A DNA stretch of 64,000 bases, from NCBI RefSeq assembly GCF_938028825.1, contig NZ_CALIZP010000018.1, positions 9,884 to 73,883 on the forward strand, in the 5' to 3' direction. Within the stretch, counting starts at the first letter, position 1; every line of letters starts with the position of its first letter. Positions 16,448 to 23,609 of this stretch are shown here, piece by piece. The notes beneath the pieces were generated by a model. That model had not been told where the DNA came from and did no database searches. It saw only the letters and a program-made list of their open reading frames with translations. The stretch is from an uncultured Cardiobacterium sp. GTDB lineage: Bacteria; Pseudomonadota; Gammaproteobacteria; Cardiobacteriales; Cardiobacteriaceae. The position numbers and the translations under genes are program-made.

Positions 16448-17176
16448 TTACAGTTTCAGGTGGCGGCGCATATCGGCGGCGTCGGTGTGGACGCGGAAGG
16501 CGTAACCGTCGCGCTGGTAGCGGGTGGATTCGCTCAGTTTGCCGACGACGACGGGGTCGCAGCCCGCATCCCGCACCAGTTGTTCGGCGGTCGTCAGTGC
16601 TTCCGGATCGTCGGCGGTAAGCGGCACCGCCAGCGCGTGCGCCGTGCTGTTGGCGGAGGATTCGATTTGCGTGGCATCGACCGAGCTGAAGACGCGGGCA
16701 ACGCGCGCGCCGGGCAGCAGTTTGGCGGTGAGCAGGCCGATGGAGCCGCCGGTTTCTTTTTTGGCGCGCTGTTCGAGGGCGCTGCCGCCGGAGGGGTTCA
16801 TCGCATCGAGCACGATTTTGCCCCGGATGTAAGGGGCGAGTTGCTGCCCGACTTCCGGCAGGACGTCATACGGCAGGGCGAAGAGCAAGACGTCGCCGAA
16901 TTGCGCCGCTTCGGCGGGTGTACCGATTTTTGCGCGCTCGCCGAGGTGGCCGTTTTCGCGGCGCAGTTTGTCGAGGTCGCGCGCCGAGAACATCACCTCG
17001 TGGCCGGCGGCGACCCAGGCGCGGCCCACAGTGCCGCCGAGCCAGCCCGCGCCGATGATGCCGATTTTCAGCGGGCGTTTGGTCGGGTTCGGCGCGGCGA
17101 GGCTGCCCAGCGGCAGGACGGCAAGGGCGGATGCGGCGGCGAGGGTGCCGAGCAGGGTGCGACGGTTCATGTTCAT
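16448..17176 (-). CDS. Tat-exported NADP-binding oxidoreductase (F420-reductase-like)
   Basis: 242 aa. The N-terminus MNMNRRTLLGTLAAASALAVLPLGSLAA is a twin-arginine signal (RRTLLG). The mature part is a Rossmann domain, LKIGIIGAGWLGGTVGRAWVAAGHEVMFSARD, with DVLLFALPYDVLPEVGQQLAPYIRGKIVLDAMNP. This is the layout of NADPH-dependent F420 reductase-type proteins (Pfam F420_oxidored). First gene of its unit, under the LysR-type promoter at 17209-17278. Exporting an NAD(P)-binding protein is odd, because free NADPH is not expected in the periplasm. The cofactor may be folded in before export. Confidence 0.8.
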   Translation of the reverse strand: MNMNRRTLLGTLAAASALAVLPLGSLAAPNPTKRPLKIGIIGAGWLGGTVGRAWVAAGHEVMFSARDLDKLRRENGHLGERAKIGTPAEAAQFGDVLLFALPYDVLPEVGQQLAPYIRGKIVLDAMNPSGGSALEQRAKKETGGSIGLLTAKLLPGARVARVFSSVDATQIESSANSTAHALAVPLTADDPEALTTAEQLVRDAGCDPVVVGKLSESTRYQRDGYAFRVHTDAADMRRHLKL

Positions 17177-17208
17177 GTGTATCTCCGGTGTTGTGGGTGG
17201 ATGGCGTC

Positions 17209-17278
17209 ATGGTAGGGGCGGCGCAGCGGGGGATAAAGGCGGCGGCGTCGCTAGGGCTTATGAAGTGTTTTCATCAAT
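17209..17278 (-). promoter_or_regulatory. LysR-type operator and promoter, copy A
   Basis: Read leftward: ATTGATGAA-AACAC-TTCATAAG, then CCCTAGCGA (17278-17248), then a -10 TACCAT at 17214-17209. The TGAA-N5-TTCA dyad centre is about 65 bases before the predicted transcription start, the classical LysR recognition-site distance. Copy B at 19375-19447 has the same order and spacing. Confidence 0.65.
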
Positions 17279-17334
17279 CGCGGTTGCGAGCGATAAAAAG
17301 CCGCCGGGCGGCGTAAAGGGCGCGTAGCGCCGCG

Positions 17335-18753
17335 TCAGCGGCGAAATCCACCCGGCGGCGTCAATGCCGGGTTTCTCCATAATGTCGGCTTCCGGTTCGT
17401 CATGAATACGGATGTGGCGGGCTGATGCCGCCCTGCGGGAACGTCGTCGGGCAAGTAACGCCTCTGTGGGGAGGCTTTATTTTCATGCCTCACCCGCGCG
17501 CGAGGATTTGGTAAATGGCTTTCCCAGCCACACACGCTGAGTCCCGCCCAAGCGAGGCACAGCGGCACGGCCAGCCACGCTATCTGCGCGAGGCCGAGGT
17601 GCAGCGCCTGCAAACCGGCGTAGCCCCAGCTGCCAATCTGGTCGCCGCTGCGGTACACGACGGTGTTGATGAAGTTCTTCGCCTTGTAGCGGTCTTCGCG
17701 CGAGAGGCGGGTGTAAAGGATTTCCCGCGCCGGACGGGCGAGGGCGAAGTTGCTGACCCGCCGCGCCACCTGCACGGCGACGAAGACGGCAACCGTCGGT
17801 GTGAGGGCGAGGGCGGCAAAGCCGATGGCGCCGGTCAGCGGCAGGATGATCAGCACGGCGATGACGCCGAGGCGGCGCGCCAGTTGCCCGGTGAGCAGCA
17901 ATTGGCAGGCGAGGGTGAGGCTGTTCACCCACAGATCGATGTTGGCGAAAAAGGCGGTGCGCGCGGCGCGCTCGCTGTAATGGGCGTTGACGATCTCCGC
18001 CTGCTGGAAGTAGAGGATGGTGGAGGTGACGGAATAAAGCAGGATGAAGGCGGCGATGCCGAGCAGATAGGGCGAGCGCACGGTGTTGTGCAATCCCGCC
18101 CAGACGCTGCCGCCGATGTTTTCCGCAGGCGGGGCGGCGGCTTGTGTGCGCACGTTTTCTCGCGACAGGCGTCGCGCCGCCTGCACCGCCACTTCCAGCA
18201 GCAGGGTGGCGAGCAGCAGCAGGGCATAGGGGCTGACCTCGTGGGAAAACCGGCTGACCAGCGCCGAGCCCAGCAAGCCGCCCAGCGTCGCCCCGGCGGC
18301 GAGATAACCGAAGAGGCGTTTGCCCTGTTCGCCGTCGAAGACATCAACCGCCAGCGACCAGAACACCGAGACGACGAAGAGGTTGAACACCGACAGCCAG
18401 ACGAAGAATACCCGTCCCGTCCACAGCAGCACCTGGTCGCCGCCCTTGTAAAGCAGCGCGGCGAAGACGAGCAGGTTCAGCATGAAAAAGCGGTAGGCGA
18501 GCGCGATGAAGCGTTCGCGCGGAAAGCGTTTGACCAGATGTCCATAGAGCGGGGTGAGGGTGAGCATCGCGCCGAGAGTGGCAGTGAACAGCCACGGCAG
18601 ATTGCGCGTGCCGCCGGATGCGCCGAACTCGTCACGAATAGGGCGCAGCACGTAATAGGCGAGGAACAGCGCCAGCACATAAAGGAACGCCCAGAGCAGG
18701 GCGCGCCATTCACCGAGGCGGGCGGCGGTAAGGCGTTGCAGCCGGGCAAACAT
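17335..18753 (-). CDS. MFS protein of the nucleotide (ATP:ADP antiporter-like) transporter type
   Basis: 472 aa, about 12 membrane segments beginning LLWAFLYVLALFLAYYVLRPIRDEFG. YYVLRPIRDE and RPAREILYTRLSREDRYKAKNFIDT-like segments (here ILYTRLSREDRYKAKNFINTVVYRSGDQIGSW) are typical of the Npt1/Npt2 AAA-antiporter-like MFS group in free-living bacteria; true substrate unknown. The last 60 or so residues look wrong. Removing one GT from the dinucleotide run at 17529-17535 gives a short tail, VWLGKPFTKSSRAGEA, ending at 17483. The ribosome reading of this sequence runs on to 17335. The gene starts 2 bases after the SDR stop. Confidence 0.75.
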   Translation of the reverse strand: MFARLQRLTAARLGEWRALLWAFLYVLALFLAYYVLRPIRDEFGASGGTRNLPWLFTATLGAMLTLTPLYGHLVKRFPRERFIALAYRFFMLNLLVFAALLYKGGDQVLLWTGRVFFVWLSVFNLFVVSVFWSLAVDVFDGEQGKRLFGYLAAGATLGGLLGSALVSRFSHEVSPYALLLLATLLLEVAVQAARRLSRENVRTQAAAPPAENIGGSVWAGLHNTVRSPYLLGIAAFILLYSVTSTILYFQQAEIVNAHYSERAARTAFFANIDLWVNSLTLACQLLLTGQLARRLGVIAVLIILPLTGAIGFAALALTPTVAVFVAVQVARRVSNFALARPAREILYTRLSREDRYKAKNFINTVVYRSGDQIGSWGYAGLQALHLGLAQIAWLAVPLCLAWAGLSVCGWESHLPNPRARVRHENKASPQRRYLPDDVPAGRHQPATSVFMTNRKPTLWRNPALTPPGGFRR

Positions 18754-18755
18754 GG

Positions 18756-19343
18756 CTACACCCGCGCGATGCCGAGACTTTCACGGCGGTGCAATGCGGG
18801 ATTTTGCGCGATTTTGCTGATGAGATCGGCGATGCTGCGGCGGCTGACCTCGTGCCCGCGAAACGCCTCGCCCTTCTGCGTCAAGCGGTAATCCACGGCG
18901 GGGCTGTTGGTAAACCGGCCCGGGCGGATGATGGTGTAATCAAGACCGGAGGCTTCGACAATCGCCGCGCTTTGCCTGTAAGGATCAAGCACCGCGCCGT
19001 GCTTCTCGCCCGTCTCGTTATAAATGCCCATCGAACTGACCCAAACCAGCCGCTTGACCCCCGCCGCGTCCATCGCGGCAACGGTGCTGCGGGCGAGGGC
19101 TTCGAGAACGCCCGCGAGGTTGGCATAGACCAGGGTCTGCCCGGCAAGCGCGGCGGTGAGGTGCGCCGTATCAAGCACATCGCCCTCGCTGACAGTGACG
19201 CGGTCGGAGGCGGGATGGGCAAGGCGGGCGGCATTGCGCAAATACAGGGTGAGGTGGGCATCGGTTTCGGCGAGCAGCACGGGAATGACGGCGCGGGCGA
19301 GACTGCCGCCTGCACCGGGGATGAAAATGCGTTGTCGGGACAT
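18756..19343 (-). CDS. NAD(P)H-binding atypical SDR
   Basis: 195 aa. Rossmann start RIFIPGAGGSLARAVIPVLLAE, then VTVSEGDVLDTAHLTAALAGQTLVYANLAG, VKRLVWVSSMGIYNE, and LDYTIIRPGRFTNSP. This is the YwnB/NmrA-like NAD(P)-binding group, lacking the classical YxxxK active site; role likely redox sensing or a small reductase. First gene of a two-gene leftward unit with the MFS transporter. Expressed from LysR-type promoter copy B. Confidence 0.8.
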   Translation of the reverse strand: MSRQRIFIPGAGGSLARAVIPVLLAETDAHLTLYLRNAARLAHPASDRVTVSEGDVLDTAHLTAALAGQTLVYANLAGVLEALARSTVAAMDAAGVKRLVWVSSMGIYNETGEKHGAVLDPYRQSAAIVEASGLDYTIIRPGRFTNSPAVDYRLTQKGEAFRGHEVSRRSIADLISKIAQNPALHRRESLGIARV

Positions 19344-19374
19344 GGGATGAACGGCTCCATCGGCGGGTCCGGCG

Positions 19375-19447
19375 GGAATTGTAGGCGGATGCGGCGGGCG
19401 GAAAAAGCAGGCGGCATCGCTAGGGCTTATGAACGGGGTTCATCAAT
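19375..19447 (-). promoter_or_regulatory. LysR-type operator and promoter, copy B
   Basis: Read leftward: ATTGATGAA-CCCCG-TTCATAAG, then CCCTAGCGA (19447-19417), and TACAAT as -10 at the same distance as in copy A. The start codon is 73 bases from the motif's near edge, against 71 in copy A. Confidence 0.65.
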
Positions 19448-19501
19448 AAAGGAAAGGCACAGGACGAACTCGGCAAGCGGTGCGCCCACAGAAATCCGGC
19501 G

Positions 19502-22500
19502 TCATTCGGCGAATTGCACGGCGACGAGGCGGGAGACGCCCGGTTCGCTCATGGTGACGCCGATGAGGTGGTCGCAGGTTTGCATGGTGCGTTTGCGGTG
19601 GGTGATAACGATGAATTGGGTCTGCGCCGCCATGTCGCGCAGGAGGTTGCTGAGGCGGCCAACGTTCGCATCATCGAGCGGCGCGTCCACTTCGTCCAGG
19701 AGGCAGAAGGGCGCGGGGTTCAGGCGGAAGAGGGCGAAGACGAGGGCGAGGGCGGTGAGGGCTTTTTCGCCGCCGGAGAGGACGCTCAGGTTTTTGACTT
19801 TTTTGCCGGGCGGGCGCACGGCGATGGTGATGCCGGCATCCAGTATGTCGCCTTCCGTCCAGGCGAGTTCGGCTTCGCCGCCGCGAAAGAGGATGGGGAA
19901 GAGGTTGGCGAAATGGCGGTTGACGATGTCCAGGGTTTCTTGCAGGCGGCTGCGGGTTTCGTCGTCGAGTTTGTCAATGGCTTCTGCGAGCAGCGCCAGG
20001 GTGTCGCGCAGGTCGCGGCATTGGGCGGCAAGCGCGCTGTATTCGTTTTCGGCGCTGTCGTAGTCGGTGATGGCGGCGAGGTTGACCGCGCCGAGTGCTT
20101 CTTTTTGTTGTTTGAGGGCGCGGATGTCGGCGTTGAGCGCGGCTTCGTCTTCGGCGGCTTCCGGCAGGGGTTCGTGGTTGTCGCTGAGAAGTTCGGCGAT
20201 GATGCGCTGTTGTTGCTGGTGCAGTTGTTCGATTTGTTGTTGGTGGTGTTGCAGGCGTTCTTCGGCGAGTTGGCGGCGGTGGTCGCGTTCGCGCCGGGCT
20301 TCTTGTTCGTGGTGCAGTTCGTGGGCGGTTTTTTCGAGGGCTTGTGCGGCTTCGGCGCGCTGTTGTTCGTTTGCGGCGTGGGTTTGTTCGTGGGTTTCGA
20401 GGCTGAGGTGGTTTTCTTCGAGGGTGAGGGCGAGGGTTTCGAGTTGTTCGTGTAGTGTGGCGAGGGCGGTTTCGCTGGCGGCGATGTCTTCGGCGAGGCG
20501 GGTTTGCTGTTTTTCGCCGGCGGCGAGGTGGGCGCGGTGTTGTTCGAGGGCGGTTTCGGCGGCGCGGCGGTTTTCTTCGTGTTGCTGGGCGGTGCGCGCG
20601 GTTTGCTGGTAGTGGGCGTGCAGCGCCCGGTATTCGTTTTCGAGTTCGTGGATGGGCGGCAGGGCGGCGAGGGCGCGTTGGGCCTGCCGGTGTTCTTCCT
20701 GGGCTTGGGCGAGGTTTTGCGCGGCGGCGGCGATGTCTTCGGCGAGGGTGGCGGCGGCGCGTTGTTGCTGGGCGCGCAGGGTGGCGCGGTGTTGTTGTTG
20801 CTGGCGGCTGAGGGCGAGGCGGTGGGCGAGGTCGTGTTGTTGTTGTTTTTGTTGCTGGTGCTGTTGGCGGAGGGTGTCGAGGCGGGCGGTGGCGGCGGCG
20901 AGGGTGTCGCGGTGCGCCTGATGCGCGGTTTCGAGGGTGCGCAGGGCGGTTTCGCCGGCGGCGAGGGCGGCTTCGAGGGTGTTGATGCGGTTTTGCCGGG
21001 CGAGCCGGTCGTCGGCGGCGGGGGCGGGCTGGACGCTGCTGCGGCTGATGCTGCTGCCGTCGAGGGTGAGGTATTGGATGCCGTCGGCGAGGTCGTCCGG
21101 CTGGATGTCGCGGTCGTGTTTGGCGAGTGGTTGCAGGTGGCCGAGCCAGGGGTGCAGGTCGGCGTCGCTGGCGAGGTAGGGTTGCCAGGCGGCGGGGACA
21201 CCGCCGCCGCTCAGTTGGGGGTGGCCGTGGGTGAGGGCGTGTTGCCAGTGGGCGGCGCCGATGCTGGCATGCAGGCGGTCGCCGAGGTGGCGGCCGATGG
21301 CGGTTTGCCAGGCGGGTTCGACGCGCAGGTGGTCGCCGAGATGCGGGACACCGGGGGCGCCGCCGTCGGCGGCGGGCGGCGGTTGCAGGCGGCGCAGGGT
21401 GTCGAGTTCGGTTTGTTGGCGTTCGCGCTGGGTGTGTTGCTGGCGCAGTTGTTGTTCGCCGTGGTCGTATGCCGCTTGCGCGGTTTCGACGGCGTCTGCG
21501 GCGGCGGCGAGGGTTTCGGCGGTGGTTTCGAGGGCGATGGCGAGGGTTTCTTGTTCGAGGGCGAGGGTTTCGCCTGGCTCGTTGTCGTCTTCGCCGGTTG
21601 GTTCGACGGGTTCGGCGCGGCGTTGTTCGAGGCGGCGGTATTGGTTTTCGGCGTCGTGCAGGCGGTGTTCGGCGGTGTAGTGGCGGTTTTCGGCGTGGTG
21701 ACGGGTTTCGCGGGCGGCGTCGAGTTTGTGGCGCAGGGTTTCGGTGGCGGCACGGGCGCTGTCGAGGGCGGCGCGGGCGCTGTCGTGGGCGGGGCGTTCG
21801 GCGGTGAGTTGGGCTTCGAGGCGTGCGATTTCGCTGCGATGCTGTTGTTGCTGGTCGTGGTCTTCGCCGCTTTGTTGGCGCAGGCGGGCGAGGCGGGTTT
21901 CGTGTTCGCGCGCGTTTTGCGCGAGGTGCTGTTGGCTCTGGCGGTCTGTTTCGAGGGTGCGGCGCAGTTGCGCGAGTTGGGCGGCGCTTTGCAGGGCGGC
22001 GTTTTCGGCGTTTTTGTGTGCTTCTTTGGCGGCGGTGTGTTGTTGTTCGAGGGCGGCGAGGCGGGTTTCGTCGATGCCGCTGTGGGCGAAGAGGTCTTCG
22101 AGGGCGGCGCGGTCTTCTTGGTATTGGGTTTGAGCGGCGTCCAGCTGACGTTGGGTTTGGTGGTATTGCCAGCTTTGCAGGCGGTGCGCGAGGTGTTGCT
22201 GTTGCTGGTTGAGGTCGCGCCACTGCCGGGCGGTGGCGGCTTCTTGCGCGAGTTTGTCGCGCTGTTTGCCGAGTTGTTGCAGGCGGTCGTCGTGGCGGGT
22301 GAGGTGTTCGCGCACGTCGTTCATGCGCGCTTCGCTTTCTTTGCGCCGCGTTTTGTAGTGGGCGATGCCCGCCGCTTCTTCGATGTAGCTGCGCAGTTCT
22401 TCGGGTTTGGCTTCGATGATGCGGCTGATCATGCCCTGTTCGATGACGGCGTAGCTGCGCGCGCCGACGCCGGTGCCTTGCAGGAGTTCGACGATGTCGC

Positions 22501-22873
22501 GCCGCCTGACGCGTTTGTTGTTGATGAGGTATTGGGACTGGCCGTCGCTGCCGACTTTGCGCGCGATGACGAGTTCGGCGTAGTCGGCAAAGGCGCCGCC
22601 CGCACTGCCGTCGCTGTTGTCGAAATGCAGGGCGACGCTCGCCATGCCCGCCGCCCGCCGGTTCGCCGCGCCGGCAAAGATGATGTCGGTCATCGCCTGG
22701 CCGCGCAGTTGTTTGGCGGCGGTTTCGCCCAGCACCCAGCGCACGGCGTCGATGATGTTGGATTTGCCGCAGCCGTTCGGGCCGATGATGCCGGTCACGG
22801 GCGCGTCCACCGGGAAGGTGGTGTTGTCGGCAAAGGATTTGAATCCGGCGAGGCGGATGGCGGTGAGGTGCAT
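19502..22873 (-). CDS. smc: chromosome partition protein SMC
   Basis: 1123 aa. ATPase that organises and segregates the chromosome with ScpAB. The head has Walker A GPNGCGKSN (31-39), and LSGGEKALTALALVFALF and the Walker B LLDEVDAPLDDANV lie near the C-terminus. Long Gln/Ala/His-rich coiled coils flank a hinge at about residues 540-680 (DHLRVEPAWQTAIGRHLGDRLHASIG). I chose MHLTAIRLAGFKSFAD at 22873; a longer frame to 23143 adds 90 non-family residues and crosses the promoter. The gene avoids TTA, CTA and TCA codons, so huge false ORFs appear on the other strand. Confidence 0.96.
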   Translation of the reverse strand: MHLTAIRLAGFKSFADNTTFPVDAPVTGIIGPNGCGKSNIIDAVRWVLGETAAKQLRGQAMTDIIFAGAANRRAAGMASVALHFDNSDGSAGGAFADYAELVIARKVGSDGQSQYLINNKRVRRRDIVELLQGTGVGARSYAVIEQGMISRIIEAKPEELRSYIEEAAGIAHYKTRRKESEARMNDVREHLTRHDDRLQQLGKQRDKLAQEAATARQWRDLNQQQQHLAHRLQSWQYHQTQRQLDAAQTQYQEDRAALEDLFAHSGIDETRLAALEQQHTAAKEAHKNAENAALQSAAQLAQLRRTLETDRQSQQHLAQNAREHETRLARLRQQSGEDHDQQQQHRSEIARLEAQLTAERPAHDSARAALDSARAATETLRHKLDAARETRHHAENRHYTAEHRLHDAENQYRRLEQRRAEPVEPTGEDDNEPGETLALEQETLAIALETTAETLAAAADAVETAQAAYDHGEQQLRQQHTQRERQQTELDTLRRLQPPPAADGGAPGVPHLGDHLRVEPAWQTAIGRHLGDRLHASIGAAHWQHALTHGHPQLSGGGVPAAWQPYLASDADLHPWLGHLQPLAKHDRDIQPDDLADGIQYLTLDGSSISRSSVQPAPAADDRLARQNRINTLEAALAAGETALRTLETAHQAHRDTLAAATARLDTLRQQHQQQKQQQHDLAHRLALSRQQQQHRATLRAQQQRAAATLAEDIAAAAQNLAQAQEEHRQAQRALAALPPIHELENEYRALHAHYQQTARTAQQHEENRRAAETALEQHRAHLAAGEKQQTRLAEDIAASETALATLHEQLETLALTLEENHLSLETHEQTHAANEQQRAEAAQALEKTAHELHHEQEARRERDHRRQLAEERLQHHQQQIEQLHQQQQRIIAELLSDNHEPLPEAAEDEAALNADIRALKQQKEALGAVNLAAITDYDSAENEYSALAAQCRDLRDTLALLAEAIDKLDDETRSRLQETLDIVNRHFANLFPILFRGGEAELAWTEGDILDAGITIAVRPPGKKVKNLSVLSGGEKALTALALVFALFRLNPAPFCLLDEVDAPLDDANVGRLSNLLRDMAAQTQFIVITHRKRTMQTCDHLIGVTMSEPGVSRLVAVQFAE

Positions 22874-22906
22874 GGCGGCTTGGCTGTCCGTGGTCAAAGG
22901 GCGCGT

Positions 22907-22912
22907 ATTATA
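22907..22912 (-). promoter_or_regulatory. -10 box of smc
   Basis: TATAAT on the minus strand, within GCGTATAATACGC, 34 bases before the smc start. No clear -35 is seen. Confidence 0.55.
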
Positions 22913-23030
22913 CGCATCCCGTTCCGGCGGTTTTGTTTCGCGTTTACAACAGGATGTGGCCTTTTTGATACTTGCGCGGCGGCGGTTTTTTTTTATTATG
23001 TGCCGCCGTCGTTTTTCGGATTTTTTTGTC

Positions 23031-23486
23031 ATGCTGAACCGTTTTTTTCTTCTGTTGTGTCTGCTCGCCGTCATCAGCGGCTGTTCGTCTTCGGGCAAAA
23101 AGGATGATGATGTGATGGTGCGCCCGGTCAGGCGCGGCGACACGGCGGTGGTCGAGAATGCCCGGCAGACGGTGCAGTGGCCGGGGACGTATCAGGGTAT
23201 TCTGCCGTGCGCGTCCTGCGAGGGCGTGGCGACGATGATCGTCTTGAAGCCGGATATGTCGTACCAGATCCGCACCCGCATGCTCGGCGTCGAAGACAAG
23301 GACCGCACCAGCAAGGGGCGCTTCGAGTGGCTGCCGGACGGCAGCCATATCGCGATCGACAGCGAGGGGCAGCGCAAGATTTTCCGCGTGCACCCCGATC
23401 ATCTGGAAATGCGCCTGCCCAACGGTGAACAGATTCCCACCGCCAATCCGGAAGCGTTTCAGTTGATGAAAGATGCGGTGATGTAG
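23031..23486 (+). CDS. NlpE-like outer-membrane lipoprotein
   Basis: 151 aa. Lipoprotein signal MLNRFFLLLCLLAVISGC with the lipobox ISGC (Cys18). The following domain resembles the NlpE N-terminal domain: WPGTYQGILPCASCEGVATMIVLKPDMSYQIRTRML, with the CxxC pair seen in NlpE. NlpE in E. coli senses surface and copper stress for the Cpx system. This protein lacks the second NlpE domain. It is divergent from smc and ahead of ftsK. The ribosome site is weak. Confidence 0.75.
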   Translation: MLNRFFLLLCLLAVISGCSSSGKKDDDVMVRPVRRGDTAVVENARQTVQWPGTYQGILPCASCEGVATMIVLKPDMSYQIRTRMLGVEDKDRTSKGRFEWLPDGSHIAIDSEGQRKIFRVHPDHLEMRLPNGEQIPTANPEAFQLMKDAVM

Positions 23487-23508
23487 GCACGAACGCCGCT
23501 TTTCCCGC

Positions 23509-23536
23509 ACCCGCCCCGCAATCGCCGGGCGGGTTT
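23509..23536 (+). terminator. terminator of the NlpE-like gene
   Basis: GC-rich stem CCCGCCC / GGGCGGG followed by TTTTTCT, 23 bases after the stop codon. Confidence 0.8.
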
Positions 23537-23609
23537 TTCTGTGGTAAAGCCGCCGGTATTTTTTTACAATGCTGTCCTTTATTACGTCTTAGCAAAATTA
23601 ACTCGCCTT

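Noticed and set aside
20504..23107. An 867-codon open frame antisense to smc, and similar ones opposite ftsK, maeB, relA and glpK
   Set aside because: Same codon-bias effect; low-complexity translations and no ribosome sites.
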